64,000 nucleotides of DNA from Nematostella vectensis (taxonomy: Eukaryota > Cnidaria > Anthozoa > Actiniaria > Edwardsiidae). Positions 22,301-49,500 of this stretch are shown in pieces. Every line of letters starts with the position of its first letter. The first letter of the stretch is position 1. The stretch lies in contig NC_064036.1 in NCBI RefSeq assembly GCF_932526225.1, positions 2,915,501 through 2,979,500 of the forward strand, written 5' to 3'. Both the position numbers and the translations under genes were made by a program. The notes under the pieces are model-generated. The model searched no databases and was not told the origin of the DNA. It saw nothing but the letters and a program-made list of their open reading frames with translations.

Positions 22301-23795
22301 GTCTTCTTCGACGTAATGACCTCGCTTCTGGGTCACCGCATCTGAATAGAACTATCCCATCTCTGCCTCTGGGACTTTAATAAATCATCCTTTTGAACAA
22401 TTTTCTTTGTGTGTTATTTGTTGAAGCTGAAGAATGGACAGTGTTGTTTTGCAAGATAAAAAATATACCCGACAGCGAGCGGTCCACTACGTAAAAAGGA
22501 ACCCCCTGCTACAACCTAAACCCGATACAAAACCCTTGGCCTAATCTCGACATAAAAATCTCTTATCTAAATCTTGTGGTCAGTCGATTGATAAATCACC
22601 AATGATACGGCTTTCCAGACTAGATCCATGTTTGATAGTAAGCGAAGAGCCAAATGAGCCTTGCGTGTCTTTAAAACACTGAAACTCCAGGGAACACCGC
22701 TAAATTTTTCATGAATGTTTGGCGTCTTTTCAAATCATGATTTCTCCAAATGTTGCTGTTTTGTCATCTTTAATGAATCTACCAGTAACATCTTAATGAA
22801 ATAAACCCTAAATCCCTTCAGTATACAGCTTACTAGGACGCTTGTTATTGTAAATATTCTACAAAATTGACTTTTATAGAGAGAGCAGTTGAGTGAAGGT
22901 ATTTTGATAAATAAATCTATTTGACAAAACTGAACCGATAAACAATCGCCCAGTTCTTTCATGCGCAAAACTCGCAAATTAAGTCGTTGTTGTCTAGCTA
23001 AGTAAGCTAATTTCTGTTAATAAAGGCTAAAGCTTTTTTGCCTGATTCTAGAAATAGGAACAACAACAAAAATTGCCACAGAACACTGAAAAAGGTCGAT
23101 ATTTGAACCATAGTGGCCGCCGACCGATAGCTGTCATTGCCTGCTTATGGCTGTAGAATTATTGAGGCTGTTTCCAATATACAAGGTAATTCCAGTTGCC
23201 AGTTTGATAACGCTCGAGATTGTTCACACTCGATTAAGTCTTCCCCCGTACTTTTCTTATTAACTTTATTTGAAGTCGAGATGACTTCGCTTCACTTGAT
23301 TAACCCGTGTTTGTGAAGGCAAACCCCAATAAAACATAACAAACACAACGGAATAATTTGTGAATCATTTGTGGCTAATGTTTTCCTTGTAAATTTGGTT
23401 TTCGGCTTTGATTTCCACGGATATTTACGATTAAAAGGTGTAGCTAGAGAATTTTTGTTATGCCTGAAGGAAATTCCGTCAATCGTCATAGAGAAAAAGC
23501 CGTCTGTTTGGAGATAAAAGAAGCTAACAAGTAACTATGTTTCTGTAATGCCGGTGATAACACCGTACGCGCGCTAAATATAGCGTATAAAATCTAACAC
23601 AGAGGTTTCGCTTGTATTCTCTCACGCGCTGAAGAGGGGATCTGTTAGCTAATGAGGGATGCGTTGCTAATGTACTCACATTGGGTTTCGCGGGGTCCAA
23701 TAAATCGACGGATACACCACTGATTTTGCGCTGTGCACCAAAGCTAGCATAACAAGGAACAGCGCGCTCCAACCAGAATCCTTGCCATACGCCAT
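13560..23795 (-). CDS. EFN: Ephrin, transmembrane (B-like) ligand of Eph receptors
   Basis: Five exons assemble in phase: 23795-23680, 16254-15941, 15860-15759, 14800-14390, 13780-13560 (1164 nt, 387 aa). Exon 1 encodes a signal peptide (WSALFLVMLALVHSA) and YPSIYWTPRNP, the usual start of the receptor-binding domain. Exon 2 gives VKIVCPN, ENLWIVTEESYDKC, LLKCDTPLSLKYYTVAFQQF and GLEFALGQEYYFI. Exon 3 gives TSDGT...SGGNCIKSNMRMKFY. Together these are a canonical ephrin cupredoxin-like fold with its four cysteines. Exon 4 is a Pro/Thr-rich stalk. Exon 5 has a transmembrane helix (about residues 321-342) and a 45-aa cytoplasmic tail ending SPVNV. Anchoring is therefore ephrin-B type, but the tail lacks the vertebrate YYKV end; a terminal Val could still bind a PDZ domain. 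The ligand would act at the cell surface in contact signalling. Intron 1 is 7.4 kb. Intron 3 begins with a minisatellite. Confidence 0.9.
15090..15758. repeat. 31-bp minisatellite starting at the ephrin intron 3 donor
   Basis: About 22 copies of a 31-bp unit. On the ephrin strand each copy begins GTATGTAACGAGTGGGATGA and ends AATA. The first copy begins at the GT of the exon 3 donor (CACAAG/GTATGTAAGG, exon end 15759), so the array is the start of intron 3 reiterated. Downstream copies keep GTATGT but are preceded by AATA instead of CAAG, which makes weaker donors. The + strand frames running through it are repeat artefacts. Confidence 0.95.
16322..16354. repeat. (TA)n microsatellite
   Basis: About 16 uninterrupted TA dinucleotides within AT-rich DNA, about 70 bp upstream of the ephrin exon 2 acceptor. 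Confidence 0.95.
16395..17060. mobile_element. Probable old retroelement tail and MITE end
   Basis: The stretch with GGGAGCCAGTGTAGCTGCC at about 16720 resembles, from memory, the 3' coding or tail region of LINE-type elements common in animal genomes; it has no open frame. At about 16975-17050 CATATGATACGTAT...CCTGGGTACACGCC matches the right end of the MITE family seen at 45505 and 60050. Both calls are resemblance only. Confidence 0.3.
18680..18811. repeat. Perfect 66-bp direct duplication
   Basis: Two back-to-back copies (18680-18745 and 18746-18811) beginning GCTTATGTCACTCAAGCTTG and ending TTTACACATA. They appear identical, so the duplication is recent. It lies inside ephrin intron 1. 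Confidence 0.9.
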
Positions 23796-26700
23796 TCTTT
23801 CTTTCTCCAAACGCACTATCCAAATACGATCTGTTCTCGTTCTAATCCCGTCAAGGGCTGTGGGGTGAAGTTCGACTCAATCTCCGGCACGCACTGATTG
23901 CTAGTGATCACTAACTGACAGTCACCACGTTCAAGACGAAATTATTGAATTTCAGCAGACGAGCGGAAGCTGCGTTCGTCACAATACGCCAGGCCCGAGA
24001 GCTCACCTCCGTTGCGGTCTTGGAGGGATAGTTACAGAGGGCGAGAAATAGGTCGGATGGCCGTAACGTCTAGTACGACAAGCGCGCACTTATTTGGCTC
24101 TGCTTGTTGCCACACAGCTGTGGGAATATCCATACACTATAGCACGCGGCTTACATTTCACCGGCTAACTCTAACGGCCTCGCTTTCATCTCGTGTGACA
24201 CATTAGCCTTAGCTCGTTTGGGTTGGCTGTGGGTCCGTCCCACTTGTAATTACGTATTCCCCTGGGGGGGGGCTGGGGACTTGAAAGGGTTTGTATTGAG
24301 AGTCATAGAGAGCTATAAGCGGATTGTGGTAATCTATAACGACGCGTTTTGTAGAGAAAGCGTTCAATCTCGCGGATCTGTCTTGTGCTATTTCAGCTTG
24401 TTTGTCTGCCAGGCTGAAAGCTTGTGTTTTGAGTGGCCACCCTATCAGTGTCATATGGCTATCACATCAAGCTCACGCAAAAATACCGACTCGTGTAACC
24501 CTAGACCTACATAAACACACTGCTTTTTTGTAAAAGCATGATCATATAACAAGCAAAACAGTTTTGCATTGGTTCCAGACAAATAAAAAATTAGGTTTGC
24601 CCCTAAAGAACACGAATGTGCACGGGCATATTGAGGTCAAGGAACACTCAGTAATTGATGGATTTTTCATTTGAGCTTTTATCAGAGAGCTGTATGACAA
24701 ACTGTATTTATTGTTATGTCTCTAGCCACAGAAAATTTCCATTTCCACTGATAAAATGAGAAAAGCCGCGAGATCTCTTAAAATGGCTTGTAACTAGTGC
24801 CGGTAAACGGATTTATCATGGGAGTAACCCATTTGTAACTATGTGTAATGGTGATCTTTGCAAAGCCGGCGGATAGATGCGGCAATCTACCAATGTAATC
24901 ATTTCCCTCTCATTACCAGATTACGTACAAGACGAGGATTGTGGCCGCAAGTAATGCTGGGTAACACTTATCCGTTTTCCCATAGCGGGTTCTTTCGCTA
25001 CACACTTGGAGATTTCTTTTGGGTACAAAAGCGGTGTTAAAAAAACAACAACAATAAAACACAATCTGTTACAGAAAGTACTAATATACAGAAAACCCTT
25101 TTAGGTAATAAATAGATAAAGTTGCAGCAGAGTACTGAAAGATACACGTTTCCATTTTTGAGGATCGAATGCAATCCTAAGCATTTCGAAACCGAAATAG
25201 CTAGTTAAAAGCGAAAATCAATGGAAACTAAAAGTTATCAGACCGCACGCAGTCAACTTATCCTCTTACTTTAATTCAAAGCTGGCTACACGTACAAGTA
25301 TTGCACCGGCAGTAGTGGGAGTTTTAACGCTTCATGGAAAACTTTTGCGTACAGGAACACAAAACCAACCTCTTCTTGTTTTCATTATTCAATTTGCGCG
25401 CCAGAGCAAAAGAAAAAAAAAAACGTTATCTTCGTGAGCGAACCGCGAAGGGCATAAGTTTGATTGATCGTGTTGTGCTTCAATTGTCCTTTATCCGGAT
25501 GCACTAGGCCACAAACAATCTCATCTAGATAGATTATAGCCCGGAAACGCATAATGGACGCAGTACCAAGAAGACGGCTTATGTAAATTGCGTATTACGT
25601 CTTGGTCATGGTCTTGTGGCTTTCAGGGCAGAAACAGGCCATGCAGTCCTCCTAATCTATAAAGGCAGGTTCCTTTTTGTAGAGGTTTTTCTTTTTAATT
25701 TAGAAATAATTTCCGTATCTATATTACTTAACTCTATTTTGATTATTTTGCACACTCGCTAAAAAGTACTTTGTTCTCTCTTCCGACGCAAAATTTGTTC
25801 ACTTACCAAGAGAGCGATGGATAAAAATTAAAGCCATATTACACATTTCCGGCGAACTGAAGATATCGCAAAACATTTTCCTTAAGTTGTAAAGTCGTCC
25901 TGTTTTATCTTATAAAAGCTAGATTAGTTCAGCTCTGTGCAAAAGTGTGACGGAGTTCGCCAAGATTGCGGTAATCACCAAGTGCCATGCACGGGCCGAC
26001 TGGCCCGAGGCTTTCACCACTGACACGCGATAAAACCTCGCGCAGATAACACGGCCGTTGATTTGATAACGGAGGCTGGCTTATCATAAACACAAACATA
26101 AAAGAGCTGATATCAGAAATCTAGGCAGAACATGAATAATCTAAAAAGCCGAGAAGAGACGAGGACCTGCGAGGAAATGAACGCTTTGTATAAAAGTTGT
26201 GTGCAGAATTAATAGGGTGGCTGTGCAAGCGATCCACAGGTAGCCCAGGTTGTGTGGTTGCCGACAAGATTCCATCGTCCTAGTGTTATCAGCACTTTTT
26301 GTTTGGGCGATCTCTGAGACAATCGTCTCAGGCTTATAATTTTACAAAATGAGCACGAGAAGACCGGACTGCATTCGTTCGTATACGGACTTTAAAAGAA
26401 AACTTCGACAAAACGCAGTTGCTCTTTATATTGTATATTCGGCATTACGGTAGGCCAATACCGGCCTTCTGTCTGACTACTACTTTTCAATTGACTTTAG
26501 TAGGGCCAACCACTAATGATCGGCGATACAGGGTTATTTATTGTTCTCCTGACAGAAATACTAGGACCAGCATTGCAGCCCAAACTTGCCAAAGAAATCC
26601 GAAATTCTCGTTTTCTGGAAGTATTGTCCAGATATAAAGCCTCACGAATACAAAATTTTCAAATTTATTTAATTCCTAATCAATAAATAACATAGCGTAT

Positions 26701-27203
26701 ACTATTTTATTTTATTATTCACTATTTTCATGTCATTATAGAGGATTCAGAATTACACCACGTTTGATCACGAAACCTCGACAAATGCCCCAAGAACCTG
26801 GTCCCCGCTTCCTATTACTCAGAGAATTCTTGACCAATCCCACGAATAACGAACCTAAAAGATCCGCCTCCCTCTATTACGCCCATCAATCACGACACCC
26901 AACCTTTCTCTTTTATAGTTCTTCCTGCTCCCTCATTAAGTTACTATTTCACACCTCCTTAGACTTGCACTAACTTGACGTGACTCTGAGTGGCGAATTC
27001 AAACCAAAATTTAGAAATGGCTTGCGCCCGTAAGGCCAGAGAGTGACAAACAAATAAAATAAGCCCTTTCTGACAAAGAACCTGCCTAGCTGATTCGCCC
27101 GCCCAAAAGCCGAAGCGCACGGGGCAGTTTGCCACCCAAAATCACGTGATTTCTTAGTTCAAACCGCCTATCGAGTTTATCACGAGAAAACGCAGACTTC
27201 TTT
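23796..27203. other. Intergenic: ephrin 5' flank and PAQR3 3' flank
   Basis: The ephrin promoter and 5' UTR should lie just above 23796 and the PAQR3 3' UTR just below 27204 (TTTATT, AATAAA on the minus strand, near 26666 and 26703). I see no third gene. Short frames such as 24218-24514 and 26764-26973 have no recognisable motifs. Confidence 0.5.
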
Positions 27204-43307
<16,104 letters not shown>

Positions 43308-43566
43308 CTAGAACAGCTTCGTGTCGAGACTATGGCTTTCAGCGTTCTATTTACAGTGCATTGGGTGTTGCAGAACATAAAACAACAGCGTAAAAAGTAT
43401 CAATTATATGAGAATACAAAAAACGGTAGCTTTCACTCGAAGGAAACAGTGAAAAGGTGAGAAAAGATTCAGCGTTGTCAATTACCGTCAGGCTTTCCTC
43501 GTGTGACCATATTTGGAGTACAACATGTTTGGTGTGGAACTGTTTATAAGTGCGAAACTTGTAAAT
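43308..43566. promoter_or_regulatory. Probable bidirectional promoter, PAQR3 / F-BAR gene
   Basis: The start codons of PAQR3 (43307, leftward) and the F-BAR gene (43567, rightward) are 259 bp apart with no other gene between, so both 5' UTRs and core promoters must share this interval unless upstream noncoding exons exist. No TATA box is evident. Confidence 0.6.
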
Positions 43567-46500
43567 ATGGCGGCTGTGAGGGGTGGAACTCTGCGAGAGA
43601 TGGTCGACCCTTCGGCCAACGAAACCCTCAAGTCGAATTCACACAGCTGCGTCAAAATATTGAAAACAGGTATATTGTGCAATTGTAATATTTCTATCAA
43701 TTTCGCTCCTCAAATTATATAAATATAGTGTGTAGATGGTAAGTGTGGTTTTGCATACGAAAGTCCACCGAAGTCATGAAATCACTTATACCACGGTATA
43801 CATCAATCATTACTTATATTTCCATTTTATAAAAAAAAAGCCTATTCAAAGTCCAAGTTACAGAAGTGTTTCATTCGAATGGATGTAACGTCGGGTTTCG
43901 TAGTTGGTACCTAACTGAGTTCCGTTCCGGTGATTTTACGACCAGAGGAACCAATTTATTCTGATATTGGATTTTTGTGTTCAGGCATTTTTAATGCCGT
44001 AACGTAACACAAATGCTTGGACCAAAGTGAAATTCACTTATACATATTTCACTTTGTTGTCTGTTTTATTAAATAATTTTAATTATTTTACAAAAAAACT
44101 AAGCTTTTTTCTGCGTGATTATTATAATTTAATTAGTTTTATTATTATTGTATAAGCACAGGGTGCACAGAGTATAGGTCTCATATATCATAGATATAGT
44201 CATATGAAAAACGTTAAAAAAATACTTTAACACCCAACCACCCCCTCTGCTCCCTGTGTGCTCCCGTGTACTCTCATTGGTGTTACATTTTATAGAATGA
44301 TAAAGATAGTAAAGATAGTTCATTATTCAGCCTTTCTTTGAGTGTATAGATTATTGATCTTTGATGTTTATTTGGTAATTTAGTGGCAATTATAAAAATA
44401 ATAGAGCAATTAAGTCAAGGTGAGAGCAATGATATTCAACCCTAAGAAGTCCTAAGGAGGGTTGAATAAGGACTTGGTTGTTTAATAAACTAGATACCGC
44501 AAGAAACGTGCCTCTTTTTATGCTCCAATGAAAAATAATTAAGTGCCACTATGAGCTACAACCAGATAACTAGGAGAAATGGTTTGCTATATTGCCTGAG
44601 TTGCCTATTGCCTAATTTACTTATTTTTATTCTATGAAATCTGGACCTGTTTCTGAATGATTATATTTTCCTTTTTTGAATTCCCAGCTGGAGAATTTGT
44701 CTCCAAAATTTGTGCTGTCAAGGAACAATGTGCTAACCAACTTCTTTCTGTTGTGGAGACATTCAAAAGAAAAAGTGCTGAGATGAAGAAAGAAAGGTAA
44801 TGATATTATGTTGTCTAAGAGGAATGACTTTTTGAGGTTGACACATTGTATATGTTATGTAGACGTGACTAATATATACATTTGAAAAGAAGGGTGGCTT
44901 GTATGGAGAAAGGGAACCAATAAAGAACATTGGTGGAAAGATTAATGGACTTTTATTGGACTTTTAAGCTTAAAAGCTCCCATATAAAAAAAGTTAAATT
45001 GTCATAGATTGGTAAACACTATTAGTAACCAAATATTTCCTTCAACCCCCTTCCCCCCTTGCTCATATAATTTGTTCTCTTTGTAGAGGTGCCCTAAGCA
45101 GTGCAATGAGTTTATGGGAGACTCTTCTTTTGGAATACGAAACAGAAGCCCAGGTAAAAATAAATGTGATCATATAAAGGGTGGGGGGAGCATTGCACCC
45201 CCCACCCCACCCCAAAACGGCGGGAAGTCTGCTTCTGGTTCACAATAGACATGCTATTTGTAGACAAAACTATAAAGCATTGGAGGATTAGATCAATAGA
45301 AAGCATTCTATCACTAGGTCACAAATCAGATAATAAACGTCCCATGGGGAAACTGCAATAAAAAATAACTTTCTGTTCTTTTGGGTGGTCAGTTTTTTTA
45401 ATCAGAAAACTCACTCTCTCCCCAGTGCCCTACCTTTCCTTAACCCTGGGCTAGATTTCTGGGCAATCTCTTCTCTTGAAAGGCATATAGAATTATACTG
45501 AAATCCAGGCGCGTACACAGGGGTGTGTGTAGGGTGCGCTCGCCCCCTGCCCTTGGCAGCCAAAAAGTGGGTCATTCGTCATTAAGTAATCTTCAAATAC
45601 TATGCTTTTTCCATATGATACCTATGACTGCGCATCCCCCTCGGCCAATCCTGGGAATGCACCTGGAAATCCACCCAAATAACCATATAGTACCAAATTT
45701 TGGGTAATGGGTTTAAAACAGCTACACCCCTTGAGATGATAACCAGATGATAATCTTGTGTTTATGATACAAAATTTGAATTATCAACAGGATATGTTGA
45801 AGTTATGTTCAAAGCTATCAAAGGACATTAGCAAGTCGCTCTCTGATGAGGCCAGTAAACGCAAAGCTCTATATAAAAAGGTAAGCTCTATAATAATATA
45901 AATGATAACAATATGAAATATAAGTATTATCCCAGTCTGCAGATTGCATAGAAGCCTATAACAGATGAAACATTGTTAAGTATAAAAATTATGAAGTTTT
46001 TCTCTCAAAGTTTCTGCACAAATCCCTTGCTTGTTCCCTGTCCCCCCACCCCAACACTCCCTTTGTCCCTTTTTGGGGGTGCTGCTTTTCCTTCCAGGAT
46101 CATGGATCCTTTGGATCTGAAAACAAGAGCTTCTTTTTAACCTAGCAGTTAGTGGGTGGAGTGGACTTTCATCTGGGTGCTATCATTTATCAAAAGATTA
46201 TGTAAATGATCCTAAAGGTCATTGTTTTTCAAACATTGCATTTGACGCAAATGTTTATACGTTTAGCCACCCACAAAACATGACACTAAATTGGCTTCCA
46301 CAGCGTCCAGATGTTTGAACGAGATCAAAGCATTTCCATCAAACATTTGAACATACATGTTTTATCGTTTAGCCACTTATCACACAAAACATCCAATAAC
46401 AACTTGAGGTTCCCAAGGTGCCCCTTTGATTTCTCGCGTAATAAAGGAATAAGTGTGCACGCTCATGTGTTTTGATAATGTTTTTGTTTTTAGCCACCTC

Positions 46501-49500
46501 TCCAAACATGCTCGCACAAGAGTTCGATTTCAATGTTTGCCAAACATGTTTGAATGTTTAGCCAGGCCTTTAAGTTTGTATAAGCTAGTAATAGTATTTT
46601 AAGTACCATAAATGATCTGGCGGCATTCATTAAATTTCGATGGTACAAGGGGGGCGTTCAATAGATAAGAGGCATTTATTAGAGAGAGGTGTAGTAACCA
46701 TAGTAAGGCCTCTTGACTCATCTGTGGGGCAGTGTTCTGGGGTGGGCATGGAGCGAGGTCCCTGAGAGAGACAGTTGATTCCCTTCCATCTGCATGCTGG
46801 ATGTGTGCATATGTAGGGTTCGCATCTTTCAGCTCAACCTGGTCGACAAGGGGGTCATTCTTGTTAGCACGCACAAATCGGCGAAGCAGTACTGGACCAG
46901 GTAACTGCAGCCAGGTAGGTAGCGATGTGCCGTGCGTGGAGCGGCGTTGAAAGTTGAAGAACCTCTCATGTGGTGTTGTGTTGGTTGAAGTGCAAAGAAG
47001 AGAACGGATGGAGTGGAGAGCATCTGGAAGCATTTGTTCCCATTTAGTAACTGGTAGATTCGACGATTTGAGAGCAAGCTGTACTGCCTTCCAGATAATA
47101 CCATTGTACCGCTCGACTTGACTATTTCCGATGGGGTGGTAGGGTGTGGTTCTGCTCGATGCAATCCCTCGTGCTGATAGATACTCTTTTAACTCTTGTG
47201 AGATGAGTGAGGCACCCCGGTCCGAGTGGATATAGCTTGGTGTGCCGCAAAGAGTAAATATCTGTTCTAAGCACTTGATAACAGTGGAGGAGTGCATGTT
47301 CGGAGTGGTACGCTGTATGAATCCGAGTTCTTCTGTGCCAAATCAAGAGCATTCGCCTGATCAAAAGCAGTCTTTAGATCAAGCTCTCTGTTTTCCAACA
47401 GCCTCTGCCGAATGAACGGGGAGTTTAGGCCGTTTATGAAAGAGTCACGTATAAGCTCCTCTCGGTACTGTTCAGCTGATACGGCTTTGACATTGCAATC
47501 CTTGCTTAGTCTTCTCAGCTCTTGGAGGAATTCGGTAAGTGTCTCTCCTGTCTTCTGCCGTCGTGTAGCAAGAAGGTGACGGGCGAATATTTCGTTAGGT
47601 GTCTTTATAAACAGCTGTTTGAGTACTTGGATGGCTGAGTCGTACGTTGAGCAGTCTTCGATGTACTCGTATACATTATGCGAAACATAATTGATAAGGG
47701 TTCTGTAGCGATCCGGGGCCATCGACCCACATTCAGCGATAAAGTTTTCAAACGTCTTCGGCCAGTGTTTCCATTCTTTTGCCGCTGTGGGCGAGTTTGG
47801 ATCCAGGTCCAGACGGTGAGGCTTCAGAACAGTGTCCATGTCTTATTGTTAATATGTTGAGTATATTGTAGTAACCATAGTAAGGCTTTACTCAACATAA
47901 AACAGTGCTTACAATAAAGCGAGCGAAAACAAAATGGCCGCTAGTCTAACTAACAAACTGCTGACCAAGCGCAGGCTCAGGCCACAGGAAGCCCAACAAC
48001 AATAAATGTCATATCAAGAGGCATTCATTATAAACTATAACAAATGAATATAACAAACTGTGGGGATAACAGTATAGCCTGCTCAGCAAGTATTTATTGA
48101 CATCAAGCAAGACACTACTCACCAGTGTTGATTAAGCAAGAGGCAATTAAATTTGATATATATCACCGGAATTCCTATGTCGTTTGTTTCTAAGCTGGGA
48201 GGGAGTGGAGCAGGGTAAGTGTAAGGAGGGTGGGGGCGTTTGTTAGTGGGGCGTTCAATACAAACTTATAACCTTAGGGGAGGCGTTTATTAGATAGGTG
48301 TTCTTTAGATAGGGGGTGTTTATTAGATCATTAACGGTATGTATACATTAATAACCACCACTTTCTTTAGATATTCACATTCCGTGAAGCTGGAGAGGCT
48401 AGAATATCAAAAGCTGATGATGCAAGGGCAAAGGTAACCATCCAAATTACTTCCAAGTAAATTCTTTTGTCTTTATCACAAAGCATCAATATTTATTCTT
48501 GTATTCGGATATAGTGCCATAGAGACTACTGTGAGGCATGCGCAAAGCTTGCCAAGGTCCAGAACTCTGCTGACCAGTCTAAAGAGGGAAAGGTAAGTAA
48601 ACAGTAGCAGGTTCTTGATGATTCTTTAGCTGGCCCATACCTAGGTGTGTACCTAAGGTGCGTGTGCACCCCCCTCTTTGACATAAATAAATGGGACATA
48701 TCTTATTCAAGGATCACTATTGCCCGCATTTTAATAACTTACTCTAGTTGTCCTTATTGTTTTTCTTGTAGCAAGAACACTACATCACAATGTGTCATAA
48801 CGCACACAATTCCTACGTTCTCCAACTGAGTGCTGTTAACGGCATGACTGATGTGTTTTATACAAAGACACTCCCTCAAATGCTTGACGTAAGTAAAACG
48901 TTTCTGATTCCCACCCAAGATTACCTTTATTTGATTATCTTAAACGGGTTCACGTTTAACTTCGTCCATTGAAAGCGAATCCTTTGGGACTCAGAATGGC
49001 TGCTATTTTATCCTTTTAACTTTTATTTTTTTTAACAGTAAATGAGATAGTAAGGACAGCAACACCAACGTTTCTATTTTACATTTATGTTGTTGACTTT
49101 ACCGGTTAACAGTGAACTTTGTCTAGGATTCTGGGGCAAATGAATATTTCTATTCGGACAAGCTGTTATTTAGCTATTTTCCTCTTAGATTTACAATACA
49201 TAGTCAAGCGCTAGATTAAAAAAAACATTAGCGTTTTTTGTGTGTGCTTGTTCTCGATTTCTACTGGGAATAAAAGAATTGCTTTTGTTGCACTTGCGAG
49301 AAATAATATTTTTTTATTGATTTTCTGCACCAGGACTTGCAAGCCATACAAGAAGAAACTGCCATGGCAATGTCAGCGACCTTTAAGAATTGTGCAGAGA
49401 TTGAACGGCAGAACGTAAGCACGACAAAAAGCTTTGGCTTTGACTTTCTCTTTGTACACAATTAAAGGCTATTAAAGGCGTTTTCAGACAAAACAATCGG

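Larger units (their letters stand above)
16255..23679. other. Ephrin intron 1 (7.4 kb)
   Basis: Bounded by a donor (AAT/GTGAGT, phase 2) after exon 1 and an acceptor (ATTTAG/G) before exon 2. It contains a TA microsatellite, a probable old retroelement tail (16395-16800), a MITE end near 17030 and a 66-bp duplication at 18680. Frames at 17883-18149 (+) and 20936-21373 (-) have no recognisable domain and no confirming splice context; I treat them as chance. Most of the rest is unannotated, with no clear feature. Confidence 0.7.
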
